Counted from the first letter of the stretch, positions 8,327-16,990 are shown. The stretch: 64,000 nucleotides of DNA from Natrarchaeobaculum sulfurireducens (GCF_003430825.1 NZ_CP024047.1:1984001-2048000), one strand, 5' to 3'. Program-made: numbers and translations. Notes: a model not told the origin generated them from the letters alone.

Positions 8327-9045
8327 GCGACACCACAGCGGGCGGTCGCGAGCCGCTCGAGACCGCCGACCTCGAGGTCCCTGCAGATCCGCTCGCGAGA
8401 CACCCAACGACGGCGTACTTCTGGGGGCACGTGGCTGGCAGCGGCGAGGTCTCGGGCGACCGGATCGAGGTCGTTGCCACCGACGAGGCGTCGGCACAGG
8501 TGCTCGCGGCCGTCGCTGGCGGTACGGTCGACCACGACACGATGACCCGCGAGTACGCCCACGATACGTCGATCACCCGGACCGAAGACGAGTACACGGT
8601 CTCGATCGAACGCGATGACGACGGGCTGTTCGGACGGGAGAGTACGCTCGGCCTTCCCGTCGACGGCCGCGGCGGCTACCGGTTCGGAGCGTTTTCGAGT
8701 TACCGCCGTGAGCTCCTTCGCGGCCTGTTCGAGGGGTGTGGAACGATCTGTTTCAAGTCCTCGAGCGGTACGGTCGGTATCTCGGCCGTCCACGACGACC
8801 GTGCGCTCCTCGAGCACGTTCAGAACCTGATCGCCGCCTGTCCGGTCGATGCACCGACGGGCGATCTCGGAGAGACCTCCTCGGGAGGCTACTGGTTCGG
8901 CATCGACGACGACGCCGCCCCAGCGTTCGGGCGCTGGCTCTACGAGGACTGTGCGGAGACCGGACTGTACGCCCCGAGTCGAAACCGAAAGCTCGAGCGC
9001 AGCCTCGAGCAGGCAGCGGCCGACGACGAGGCGGCCGACGACTGA
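8323..9045 (+). CDS. Cobalamin-operon protein with two degenerate LAGLIDADG-like motifs
   Basis: A 240-residue protein of a kind usually called only a cobalamin biosynthesis protein. Reading the sequence, two halves each resemble a LAGLIDADG unit. Residues 31-60 read TAYFWGHVAGSGEVSGDRIE. Residues about 125-160 read LLRGLFEGCGTICFKSSS, then VGISAVHDDRALLEHVQNLI. The acid that binds metal in homing endonucleases is Ser in the first motif and Cys in the second, so DNA cleavage is unlikely. The fold may have been kept for binding nucleic acid or another partner. Its place inside the operon (ATGA overlap with the ferredoxin, 24 bases before cbiX) implies a cobalamin-linked role. Confidence 0.7.
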   Translation: MSDTTAGGREPLETADLEVPADPLARHPTTAYFWGHVAGSGEVSGDRIEVVATDEASAQVLAAVAGGTVDHDTMTREYAHDTSITRTEDEYTVSIERDDDGLFGRESTLGLPVDGRGGYRFGAFSSYRRELLRGLFEGCGTICFKSSSGTVGISAVHDDRALLEHVQNLIAACPVDAPTGDLGETSSGGYWFGIDDDAAPAFGRWLYEDCAETGLYAPSRNRKLERSLEQAAADDEAADD

Positions 9046-9069
9046 GATGACACGACCGATCAATCACCG

Positions 9070-10323
9070 ATGAGTACACCTGACGACACCACGTCCGATC
9101 CCGACGACACCACGTCCGCACCCGCGACGGCGTTCGACGACGAGGCCGTCTTGCTGGTCGGCCACGGCTCGAGACGCGAGAAATCGAACGAACAGGTCCG
9201 AGAGCTGGCCGCAGCCCTCGAGTCACGACTCGGCTTTCCCGTCGATGCCGCGTTTCTCGAACTCGCCGAGCCGTCGATCGACGAGGCGTTTTCGCACCTC
9301 GAGACGGTCGTCTCCCGCGTCACCGTCGTTCACTGCTCGCTGTTCGCCGCGAGTCACGTGAAAAACGACGTCCCGCTGGCCATCGAGCAGGCCCGAGCGA
9401 GCTACGACCTCGAGATCGACAACGGCTCACATCTGGGGATTCACCCGGCGATTCTGGACTTGCTCGACGACCGCGCTGCGGCGGTCGAGGCGGAACTCGG
9501 CGTCGATCGTGAGCGCGACGACGTCGTCGCCGTCCTCTGCGGACGGGGCTCGAGCGATCCGGACGCCAACGGCGACGTCCACAAACTCGCCAGACTGTTG
9601 TACGAAGGGCGATCGTTCGACCGCGTCGAGGCTGCGTTCGTCGGGATTACCGAACCCACACTCGAGGCGGCATTACACGACCTCTCGAAACACCGACCCG
9701 ATGCGGTCGTCGTCCTCCCGTATATGCTCGGTGACGGCGTGCTCACCCAGCGCGTGCGCGACTGGACTGCGGAGTTCGATGCGGAGTATCCGTACGTCGA
9801 CGCGCTGGCGGGCGATCCCCTCGGCACGGACTCCCGGCTGCTCGACGTCTTCGCCGACCGATGGCAGGAAGCCCGCACTGGCAGCGTCGAGATGTCCTGT
9901 GACACCTGCAAGTACAAAGTCGACCTCGAGGGCTACGAAGAAGACGTCGGTGGGGCTCGAGCGATGCTCCGGGCGCTTGCTCATCAGGCCGAACACGCAG
10001 ACCGCGAAGACGTCGGCGATGAGCCACACGTCCACGACGCGCCCGAGAAACACGTCGCGGTCTGTACGAACCAGACCTGTGCCGGGAGCGGCGCGGCGAC
10101 CGTCTTGGAACGACTCCGCCAGGAGGTCCGTGACGCCGAGGACTGTGACGTTCACATCTCTCGCAGCTCCTGTCTCGGCCAGTGTGGCGAGGGGCCGATG
10201 GTTGCCGTCTACCCCGACGGGATCTGGTACGGCGGCGTCACCTCAGCGGATACCGAACGCATCGTTTCGTCCCACATAGAACGGGATCGCATCGTTTCCG
10301 ATCTGGTCCAGCAAACGCTGTGA
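9070..10323 (+). CDS. cbiX: Sirohydrochlorin cobaltochelatase CbiX with C-terminal 2Fe-2S-type domain
   Basis: A 417-residue protein. The first about 250 residues are two CbiX-type chelatase halves (VGHGSRREKSNE near residue 33; HCSLFAASHVKNDVP; then CGRGSSDPDANGD and VVVLPYMLGDGVLTQRV), which insert cobalt into sirohydrochlorin. A linker with MSCDTCKYKVDLEGY follows. Residues about 335-400 form a thioredoxin-like 2Fe-2S ferredoxin domain with CTNQTCAGSGA and SSCLGQCGEGPMVAVYPDG, giving a CX4C...CX3C set. Such a redox tail on CbiX is known in haloarchaea. It may sense redox state or take part in electron transfer with the small ferredoxin upstream. Confidence 0.92.
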   Translation: MSTPDDTTSDPDDTTSAPATAFDDEAVLLVGHGSRREKSNEQVRELAAALESRLGFPVDAAFLELAEPSIDEAFSHLETVVSRVTVVHCSLFAASHVKNDVPLAIEQARASYDLEIDNGSHLGIHPAILDLLDDRAAAVEAELGVDRERDDVVAVLCGRGSSDPDANGDVHKLARLLYEGRSFDRVEAAFVGITEPTLEAALHDLSKHRPDAVVVLPYMLGDGVLTQRVRDWTAEFDAEYPYVDALAGDPLGTDSRLLDVFADRWQEARTGSVEMSCDTCKYKVDLEGYEEDVGGARAMLRALAHQAEHADREDVGDEPHVHDAPEKHVAVCTNQTCAGSGAATVLERLRQEVRDAEDCDVHISRSSCLGQCGEGPMVAVYPDGIWYGGVTSADTERIVSSHIERDRIVSDLVQQTL

Positions 10324-10356
10324 CCGGAGCTGACTATCCAACACACTACCAGACCA

Positions 10357-10734
10357 ATGGCTTGCGCAGAACTCGAAGCAGTACGACTCGCACTGATGAA
10401 CCTGACCGGAACCGTCGACGAACACGTCAAACAACACGCCGAAGCCGAAATCGGCGATGCTCTCGAGGAAGACGGCCCGATCGCCGCGCTTTCGAACGCT
10501 GAAACCCTCGACGAGATCGCGCGACATCTCGACGCGGCGCTGGTCGACCTCGAAGAGGAGGCGTCCGACGCCGATCCGACCGATCCACACGGCGCGTATC
10601 TTCGTGGACGTGTCGTTGCCGTCCGGGACGCCGAACAGCGGATCCGTCGGCTCCGCGAGCAGACTGATGGGCTCCTCGAGGACTTAGGCGAGACCCACCA
10701 CACACTCCACGAGGCGTTCCCGATCGAGGAGTGA
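10357..10734 (+). CDS. DUF3209 family protein
   Basis: A 125-residue, mainly helical acidic protein starting MACAELEAVRLALMNLTG and ending near HHTLHEAFPIEE. This matches my recollection of the DUF3209 family, which sits next to cbiX in haloarchaeal B12 clusters. His and Cys residues near both ends could bind metal, but the function is not known. Its stop overlaps the likely GTG start of the next gene, so the two are probably translated together. Confidence 0.82.
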   Translation: MACAELEAVRLALMNLTGTVDEHVKQHAEAEIGDALEEDGPIAALSNAETLDEIARHLDAALVDLEEEASDADPTDPHGAYLRGRVVAVRDAEQRIRRLREQTDGLLEDLGETHHTLHEAFPIEE

Positions 10735-12053
10735 TAGGCGTGAACGAATCGCCGTCTATCGACGCCGGGAGTGACGCTGTCCTTTCAGCCGAGGCGGAAC
10801 TGGCGCTGGGCGACCTCGGGCCAGCCGCGAGCAGACACAACTGGCGTCGCTCAGCCGTCGCCGTCGGCGACGAAACCGTCTTTGCCGGACTCGCAGACGG
10901 GCGTGTTATCGCTGCTAGGCTCGCCGAGGGAAAGCCAGAACAACGCTGGTCTGTCGACGGCGACGGCGAGCGCTATGTCGTCTCGATGGACGTCTCCGGC
11001 GACCGTCTCGTGATCGGAGAGCGTGGTTCCGAAGGACGAATCTGCGTGCGCGATGCCGAGACCGGTGCCCTCCTGTGGGAGTATGTCACCGCCGAAGACG
11101 TTGGCTCGCCCACAAACGAGACGTTCTTCGCCCAGCCGTTCGTCGTTGACGTTCGCGTTGCCGGTGACCAAATCGTCGCCGCCGCTCGCCGATACGAACG
11201 CGATGGTGACGTCCAGGAGTGGTCGAGCGTCGTCTACGGCTTCGATCTCGAGGGCGATCTCGAGTGGGCGTTCGACGTTCAGGCCTCGCCGATTGCGTTC
11301 GACGTCGACGACGAACAAGTCGCTGTGGCGTACAATCGCTGTCCCGACACCCACGACCACGAGTGTGGCCTCGTCGTGCTCGACCTCGAAACCGGCGACG
11401 AAGTCGCGAACTGGGATCCGGGCACGCCGGGTGAGCGCCGCGTCGGCGACGTCGCGCTCACCGACGATGGGATCGTCGTCGCTAGCCACGGCGACAAACA
11501 CGGCTACCTCCTCGAGAACAACTGCGGAGAGCGCTGGCGCGTCGACCTGGCGAGCGAGCGCGACTTCGAGGGCGAAACGCTGTATGCGTACCCAAACCAC
11601 GTCGCCGTCGTCGACGGCACTGCCGTCTTCGTGACCGGAAACACATTCGCCGAGAAGACCCGTGATCCCGACGGTCGCCATCCAAACGAACACACCGCGT
11701 TTGGCGTCGACCTCGAGTCTGGCGAAGCCGTCTGGTCCCACGACGTCCGCGGCTTCGCCCGGTGCGTTTCCGCCGCCGGCGATCTCGTCGCGGTTCCGTC
11801 CGCCCAGAACTTCCGCGAACGGGATGCAGAGACCCACGCCGTACACCTGTTCGAGGCCGGATCGGGGTTGCTCGAGACACATCCGATCAAAGGAATCTCG
11901 AGTGCCGGCGACCTGGCTGACGATCGACTCGCCGTGATCGAAGAGCCTGTGGAGTACCACGACGAAGGGATCACTCGAGGCGAGTATCGGCTTCACACGT
12001 GGCGCCTCGAGGCGGCCGACCGAGACTCGAGCGGCAACGACTCGCTCGAGTAG
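10731..12053 (+). CDS. Cytoplasmic PQQ-like beta-propeller of the cobalamin operon
   Basis: A 440-residue acidic beta-propeller with repeated blades such as VRDAETGALLWEY, VLDLETGDEVANW and GVDLESGEAVWSHD. Unlike the two lipoprotein propellers at the left of the window, it has no signal peptide and no lipobox, so it should stay in the cytoplasm. The start is either GTG 10731 (GTGA overlap with DUF3209) or GTG 10740. It closes the cobalamin operon. A scaffold role for the chelation step is possible but unproven. Confidence 0.85.
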   Translation: MIGVNESPSIDAGSDAVLSAEAELALGDLGPAASRHNWRRSAVAVGDETVFAGLADGRVIAARLAEGKPEQRWSVDGDGERYVVSMDVSGDRLVIGERGSEGRICVRDAETGALLWEYVTAEDVGSPTNETFFAQPFVVDVRVAGDQIVAAARRYERDGDVQEWSSVVYGFDLEGDLEWAFDVQASPIAFDVDDEQVAVAYNRCPDTHDHECGLVVLDLETGDEVANWDPGTPGERRVGDVALTDDGIVVASHGDKHGYLLENNCGERWRVDLASERDFEGETLYAYPNHVAVVDGTAVFVTGNTFAEKTRDPDGRHPNEHTAFGVDLESGEAVWSHDVRGFARCVSAAGDLVAVPSAQNFRERDAETHAVHLFEAGSGLLETHPIKGISSAGDLADDRLAVIEEPVEYHDEGITRGEYRLHTWRLEAADRDSSGNDSLE

Positions 12054-12289
12054 TAGCCGAAACTGTTCTGGTCGCTTCTGGGAGATATCAACGCTCTCGA
12101 GGCTGTTTCAGCGGTAGCTCGATCGGTCGCATACGCAAGGGAAATCCCCACAACGCTGACGACCGTGTTCTTTCCCGAATAATGACAGATATGAGAGACC
12201 CCGTCCGCTCCGGTGCGTGTCCCGATTCCGGGAGCGTTGACGAGAGCAGCCGACCGAGTGACGAGTGGGGGCCGCCGAGCGGTCGCGTG

Positions 12290-13132
12290 ATGACCGACGG
12301 CGGACAGGCACAACTCGAGGAAGCCGACGAGGAAACAGCGAAATCGGACGAAAAATCGACTGACGACGCGTCCGAAAGCGAGTCGGCAGCAGACGACGAA
12401 GCGGAATCAGCGGAAGAAACCACGGGAGACGACACAGAAACCGACGGTGAAGCGGAATCGATGGCGGAGGACGCTACCGAAGCGACAGACACAGAGTCGG
12501 TCGACGAGGAAGCGCCGGACGCCGAGGCCGAATCGCACGTCGAGGACGCAGCGGAGGTCTACCAAAGCGACGGGACATCCGGGGTCGCCCACCTCGACCT
12601 CGATGGGCTCTTTCTCGACTTGCTTGGCCTCGAGGTCAACCTGAACGAAGTGACCCTCGACGTCTCGGCTCGTCCGGGCGAGAACAACCTGCTCGGGAAC
12701 CTCCTGTCGGCGGTGTCGGGGCTGCTCGACGGCCCCAGTGCCGTCGTCGATAGCGTAACGTCGCTGCTCAGCAAGCCGGCTGAGTTCTTCAGCGGCCTGC
12801 TCGAGCGACCCCGAGCGTTTCTCAGTGACTTGCTCTCGAAACCAACGGCCGTTCTTTCGAGCCTGTTTGGCTTCGACGCCGAGCTGACCGAGGATGCCGA
12901 GGCGGGACCCGAAGGCGACAAAGCGGATGCTGACGCCGAAGAGGGTCCCGGCCGCATCTCGAGGGCGTTCAGCTGGCTGAAGGAGAAACTCGCCGGGCTC
13001 GTTCCGGGGTTCCCGCTCGAGGTGCTCGTGGCGACCATCGTCCGCGAGGTAATTCAAGCGGTGATCGACCAGCTCGAGCCCGGCGAAGAACAGGAATCAG
13101 AGCAAGCCGAGGCGGCGCAAGCGGAGGCATAA
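12290..13132 (+). CDS. Acidic unknown protein with LLGNLL-type hydrophobic core
   Basis: About 280 residues. Residues 1-90 are almost entirely Asp, Glu, Ser and Ala and look disordered. The core has GLFLDLLGLEVNLNEVTLDV, followed by a Gly/Leu stretch with NNLLGNLLSAVSGLLDG, then repeated amphipathic helices (SKPAEFFSGLLERPRAF, SKPTAVLSSLFGF). The C-terminal helix ends in another acidic tail. No signal peptide or clear membrane span. ATG 12290 (MTDGGQ) is preferred; ATG 12182 is an alternative. It heads a run of acidic genes on the same strand with the next gene only two bases away. Confidence 0.7.
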   Translation: MTDGGQAQLEEADEETAKSDEKSTDDASESESAADDEAESAEETTGDDTETDGEAESMAEDATEATDTESVDEEAPDAEAESHVEDAAEVYQSDGTSGVAHLDLDGLFLDLLGLEVNLNEVTLDVSARPGENNLLGNLLSAVSGLLDGPSAVVDSVTSLLSKPAEFFSGLLERPRAFLSDLLSKPTAVLSSLFGFDAELTEDAEAGPEGDKADADAEEGPGRISRAFSWLKEKLAGLVPGFPLEVLVATIVREVIQAVIDQLEPGEEQESEQAEAAQAEA

Positions 13133-13134
13133 GC

Positions 13135-13659
13135 ATGAACGATGGATCACCCACACAGCGTCTGGACTACGAGACGGTATCGGAGAACGTCGACGTAGAG
13201 CAACTGGTCGAAGGGACCCAGTGGGAAGACGAGGTCGGCGAGGATCGACCCCTTGGCGAAGCCCTTGGCGCACAGGTCGGTTCAGTCGTCGGGCAGAAAA
13301 TCGGCGAATCCCTCGGCCGTACGATCGGCGAGCTGGTCACGCAGGAACTGCTCGAGTCCGAGGACTCGGCTGACGAAACGGTCGAAGACGAAGATGAAGG
13401 CGAGGAAGAAACCGAATCGGAGGTCGACGAGGATGAAACAGAAGGTGATGATGAAGACGGGGACGAAGCCGAGTCGGAAGTCGACGAGGGCGAAGGCGAA
13501 GCAAAAGAAGCATCTGAAGACGGAGCAGAAGAGACCGAAGACCAAGGCTCGAGTGGTGAAGACACCGATAGCGACGCGGGTGACGAGACAGAATCCGATT
13601 CGGAGTCCGAGGACGCCGACGAGGAGACAGCCGAAAGCAGCGACAACGAAGGGGGCTAA
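13135..13659 (+). CDS. Glycine-zipper protein with long acidic tail
   Basis: A 174-residue protein. Residues about 38-70 read as a regular small-residue helix (EALGAQVGSVVGQKIGESLG, then RTIGELVTQELL), the pattern of glycine zippers that pack helices together or insert into membranes. Residues 75-174 are nearly pure Asp/Glu/Ser/Gly and probably disordered. A related zipper occurs in the protein two ORFs downstream. Function is not recognised. Confidence 0.72.
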   Translation: MNDGSPTQRLDYETVSENVDVEQLVEGTQWEDEVGEDRPLGEALGAQVGSVVGQKIGESLGRTIGELVTQELLESEDSADETVEDEDEGEEETESEVDEDETEGDDEDGDEAESEVDEGEGEAKEASEDGAEETEDQGSSGEDTDSDAGDETESDSESEDADEETAESSDNEGG

Positions 13660-13663
13660 GACC

Positions 13664-13726
13664 ATGAGCGACACCCGGCAAATCGACCGGTATACAGCTC
13701 GTCGTCGCTCGAGGTGGGGCCGATGA
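13664..13726 (+). CDS. Arg-rich 20-codon ORF between two acidic genes
   Basis: An ORF of 20 residues starting MSDTRQIDRYTARR with seven arginines in total. Its TGA overlaps the ATG of the next gene (ATGA at 13723), the arrangement used for coupled translation elsewhere in this window. The basic charge is opposite to that of all neighbouring proteins. It may be a real micropeptide, a leader controlling the downstream gene, or chance. Confidence 0.4.
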   Translation: MSDTRQIDRYTARRRSRWGR

Positions 13727-14523
13727 GCGCGGAGTCCGAACTCACGCAACTGGTTACCGACGAGCTCAGCGAACAGGTCCAGCTGGCGACGCTTCTCGGC
13801 GACGGATCGATTCAGGAGTCGATCGACGGCGGAGAACTCGGTGCAGCCGTCGGCCGAAGCGCGGGCGAACAACTCGGCCGCGAACTCGGCGCGGCGATCG
13901 GCCGCGAACTCCATCAGGGGATCTCCAAGAGCGTCGACGAGGGGAAATCCCTCGGCGAGATCAGGTCGGACCTCGCCACGGCGATCAAACGTGCCGTCAA
14001 GAGCGTCGTCCAGAACGCAGCCGTCACCGAGTCGGCACAATCGCTGGTCGAAAGCGCCGCCAAAGGGAGTGGACTCGAGGGAGTCCTCGAAGACGAACCG
14101 CAGGAAAGCGAGGAGGATGAGACAGAGAAAGCCGCCGAGGAGGACGACGAAACGAAAGACGAGTCAGCGGAAGCCGCCGAGGGGGACGACGAAACGGAAG
14201 CACAAGCGGAGTCAGCGGCCGAAGAGACAGACGAAGACGAAAGAGCGGCCGAGTCAGCCGACACGTCGACGGCCGAGACTGAGGGCGAAACCGACGATGG
14301 CGAGGCCGACCTGCCGGCCGAGGATCTCGAGGAATTGCGGACGGAAACGCTCGAGGACTTCCTCGGCGTACTGTCCTACGAGGACCTGCAATCGATCGCG
14401 AAAGACGTCGACGTCAAAGCCAACCTCGGTCGCGAGGAGATGACCGAGCGGATCGTCGACGCAGTATCCGACGGAGAGCAAGCAGAAGATGCCGACTCGG
14501 AAGCGGACGCCGAAGCCGACTGA
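13723..14523 (+). CDS. Glycine-zipper acidic protein with C-terminal SAP-like helical region
   Basis: About 266 residues. Residues 35-70 carry a zipper (GELGAAVGRSAGEQLGRELG, AAIGRELHQGI) like that of the 13135 gene, so the two proteins may pair. A helical stretch up to about 115 follows, then a 75-residue Glu/Asp/Ala linker. The last about 60 residues (EDFLGVLSYEDLQSIAKDVD, then REEMTERIVDAV) resemble a SAP or Rho-N type helix-extended-helix fold, which often binds nucleic acid. Start ATG 13723 is chosen over GTG 13714. Function is unknown. Confidence 0.7.
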   Translation: MSAESELTQLVTDELSEQVQLATLLGDGSIQESIDGGELGAAVGRSAGEQLGRELGAAIGRELHQGISKSVDEGKSLGEIRSDLATAIKRAVKSVVQNAAVTESAQSLVESAAKGSGLEGVLEDEPQESEEDETEKAAEEDDETKDESAEAAEGDDETEAQAESAAEETDEDERAAESADTSTAETEGETDDGEADLPAEDLEELRTETLEDFLGVLSYEDLQSIAKDVDVKANLGREEMTERIVDAVSDGEQAEDADSEADAEAD

Positions 14524-14569
14524 CGAGACGGCGTCGAGCCGGCAGAACTCCGGGCGAGACAATCCCATC

Positions 14570-15493
14570 ATGAGCCAGACCAAACGCGAACGAGTGACGG
14601 ACATGCTCGAGACAGCCGACCGCGAAAGCGGCGCACTGCTCTCGACCGACGAGGCGTTAGCGGATGGTTCGTTGCTCGAGGTTGCCGAAGCGGCCAGCGA
14701 GTTTCTCGAGTCGAACGACCCACAGGCGGTGCTCGAGGCGGTCGGCCTCGATATGCTCCCTGATGGAAGCGAACCCGAGTCGATTCCGGCGGCAATCGTC
14801 CGCGGGGACGAACGCGAGGTCGAAGCCCTCAAGCGGATGATGAACCTCGCGAAGTTAGCCGACGACGCAGACGGAGACGCGCTCGCAGACGCGACCGCGC
14901 CGCTCCGAGATCGACTCGACGATGCAGCCGAACTCGAGGGTGAGACAGCCGAAGCGGACGGCGACGCGACGAGTGAATCGGGTGCGAACGACGCTGACGA
15001 CGCGACGGACAACTCGGAGGAAGACGACGACCAGGTGGACGAAACCGACGCGGCTGACGACGCCGATGATTCGGGTTCCGTCCTCGAGTCACTCGCAGAT
15101 GGGCTGGTCGGCGACGAGTCGACTGCCGAAGAGGCGACTGCGGAAGAGACGGCCGACGTCGGCGATGCGCTCGAGGACGCCGTCCGCTCGTCTGTCACCG
15201 AGTTTGGCGACGACGTCCAGCGCCTTCGGGATCGACTCGAGACAGCGCGGACTGACGAGAGCGCAGAGGAGAAAGCAGGGGAGGACGACGACGAACGGAC
15301 GGCCGAGGACGAGAACGCGAGCGAAGCCGGCGAATCGGACGATCTCCTCGAGGTCGACCTCGGTGGCGACCGGGCCGACCGCTCGAGTTCACGAGGCGTC
15401 GTCAGACACTCGACGGTCGCGCCGTCGCCGTCGGATCGGGCCGACATGAAAGGGACAGCCCGCTTCTCGACGATGCCCGAGAAGAACGATTGA
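14570..15493 (+). CDS. Acidic unknown protein with structured N-terminus and basic C-terminal tail
   Basis: About 307 residues from ATG 14570. The first about 110 residues are helical and well mixed in composition (VTDMLETADRESGALLSTDE; AIVRGDEREVEALKRMMNL). A long acidic linker follows, with one more helical block (VGDALEDAVRSSVTEFGDDV). The last 40 residues switch to Arg/Ser/Thr with two similar short motifs (RHSTVAP and RFSTMPE). It closes the run of four acidic genes. No membrane segment; function not recognised. Confidence 0.72.
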   Translation: MSQTKRERVTDMLETADRESGALLSTDEALADGSLLEVAEAASEFLESNDPQAVLEAVGLDMLPDGSEPESIPAAIVRGDEREVEALKRMMNLAKLADDADGDALADATAPLRDRLDDAAELEGETAEADGDATSESGANDADDATDNSEEDDDQVDETDAADDADDSGSVLESLADGLVGDESTAEEATAEETADVGDALEDAVRSSVTEFGDDVQRLRDRLETARTDESAEEKAGEDDDERTAEDENASEAGESDDLLEVDLGGDRADRSSSRGVVRHSTVAPSPSDRADMKGTARFSTMPEKND

Positions 15494-15582
15494 TTCGATC
15501 TGCTAGACCAGGTGACCACCAGACACCCAAGACAGATCGCGGGTCTAACGGAACTGGCGGACAGCGATCCGGATGAACGGAC

Positions 15583-15813
15583 TTACTTCTCGCGCCAGTC
15601 GTCGATGAACAGTCGCGTCCCCATGATCGGGATGAACAGGAAGAACGCGAGCAGACAGGCACCGACGAAGATCGCCTGGAAGAACTCCGGAGAGAACTCC
15701 GGTGACACCGTCCAGATCGCGATGAGAATTCCACCGACGACCGAGACGAGCGCGAGCACGATCAGATCCCTGCGTTCGACGGGCACTTCCTCGGGCGCAC
15801 CGGCTTCGGCCAT
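15583..15813 (-). CDS. Small two-helix membrane protein
   Basis: A 76-residue protein from ATG 15813: a short acidic leader, a first hydrophobic helix (LIVLALVSVVGGILIAIW), a short loop, a second helix (AIFVGACLLAFFLFIPIMG) and the end RLFIDDWREK. It lies tail to tail with the acidic gene run and divergently from the first universal stress gene. The family is not recognised; small proteins of this shape are common in haloarchaea. Confidence 0.75.
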   Translation of the reverse strand: MAEAGAPEEVPVERRDLIVLALVSVVGGILIAIWTVSPEFSPEFFQAIFVGACLLAFFLFIPIMGTRLFIDDWREK

Positions 15814-15926
15814 ACCAGATCTTGTCGTCGGCGGTATAAAGTGATGGGCGTTTCTCGGCGAGTGCAGCACCCACTGGCCTCGTGCCAGCAGGTAGTGCCT
15901 TTAGGTCGGGGAACGTATCGGCGGCC

Positions 15927-16361
15927 ATGTACGATTCGATACTCGTCGCGACCGACGGGAGCAACGCCGCGTCCACGGCCGTCGAGCACGCGATCGAACT
16001 GGCACGCCGACTCGAGGTCCCGCTGTATGCGATCGCCGTCCTCGAGTCGCGGACCGAGTACGACAACGCGATCGTCGATCCGGAGGAGGTCGACCGCCGA
16101 CGACGGGAGCAGGCGTCGTCGTGGCTCGAGCACGTCGAAACGCTAGCCAAGAAGGGTGGAGTCGGCGTCGAGACGACGATCCGCTCTGGCGTCCCTGACG
16201 AAGAGATCCGCGCGTACGCAGGCGAGCTGGGTGTCGGCGCTATCGTACTTGGTGCACAGGGCCGATCGTCGTTCAGGCGGGCACTGCTGGGGAGCACGGC
16301 GGACCGGGTCGTCAGGCTTGCAGACCAACCGGTAGTCGTCGTCGACTCCGACACTGAGTGA
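15927..16361 (+). CDS. Universal stress protein (UspA family)
   Basis: A 144-residue UspA-fold protein starting MYDSILVATDGSNAAS, with the ATP-binding style GxxGxxxFxxxxLGSTA near the end (GAQGRSSFRRALLGSTADRV) and the final strand PVVVVDS. These features point to the ATP-binding subgroup. ATG 15927 fits the family start better than an upstream in-frame ATG. It is one of three Usp-like genes flanking the acetate locus. Confidence 0.92.
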   Translation: MYDSILVATDGSNAASTAVEHAIELARRLEVPLYAIAVLESRTEYDNAIVDPEEVDRRRREQASSWLEHVETLAKKGGVGVETTIRSGVPDEEIRAYAGELGVGAIVLGAQGRSSFRRALLGSTADRVVRLADQPVVVVDSDTE

Positions 16362-16495
16362 CGGCTCACAGGAACGATCGGTGCCGGTTCTGCGGCCGAG
16401 ATGATCGAAATCCGCAGCCGACGCCGACTCCCGATACTCTCAGTCGGTTGTTCGAAGCCGAACATTTACTTCACCGGTTCTCCTGCTAGTCCAAC

Positions 16496-16990
16496 ATGGC
16501 ACTGCTCGTACCGTTCGACGGCTCGGAGTTGGCGACGAAAGCGCTCGAGAAGGCCGCAACGTTCGGTGACCTGCTGGACGAGGAGGTCGTCGTGGTAACG
16601 GTTATTCCAGACGACGCAGATTACGCCCGCGAACGTGGCTGGATCACCCGAGGTGAGCCATTCGACCGCGAGGCTATCGCCGATGGGCTACAGTCTCGAG
16701 CCGCCGAGGTCGCTCCCGAGGCGACGTTTCGAACGGAGCGGGTCAGTTCGGACGAGCCGACCGCGACATCGACGACGGAGGTCGTCCGAGAGATCCGTCG
16801 CATCGCCGTCGAGATCGATGCGAGCGTCGTCTTCATCGGTTCGCAAAACGCCGGTTCCGTGATCACTCCGCAGTCGAGTGTCGGCAGCCCCGTCGCCAAA
16901 GGACAGCGCTACGACGTTTACGTGGTTCGACAGGCAGTCGACGACGCTGACGCCGACGAGATCGACGACGTCGATTCGATGGCAGACTGA
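16496..16990 (+). CDS. Universal stress family protein, divergent
   Basis: A 164-residue protein starting MALLVPFDGSELATKALEKA, a UspA first strand and helix. The ATP-binding glycine loop is not the canonical GxxGxxxG(S/T); the corresponding region reads GSQNAGSVITPQSSVGSPVA, so it belongs to a shorter or divergent branch. It ends in an acidic tail. The position just before acs suggests a role in carbon or energy stress, as inferred from context. Confidence 0.8.
   Translation: MALLVPFDGSELATKALEKAATFGDLLDEEVVVVTVIPDDADYARERGWITRGEPFDREAIADGLQSRAAEVAPEATFRTERVSSDEPTATSTTEVVREIRRIAVEIDASVVFIGSQNAGSVITPQSSVGSPVAKGQRYDVYVVRQAVDDADADEIDDVDSMAD

Noticed and set aside
14254-15519. 421-residue Ser-rich minus-strand frame
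   Set aside because: It is the antisense of GAC/GAG-rich acidic codons, which read as Ser/Val. The sense genes have consistent starts and tight spacing.
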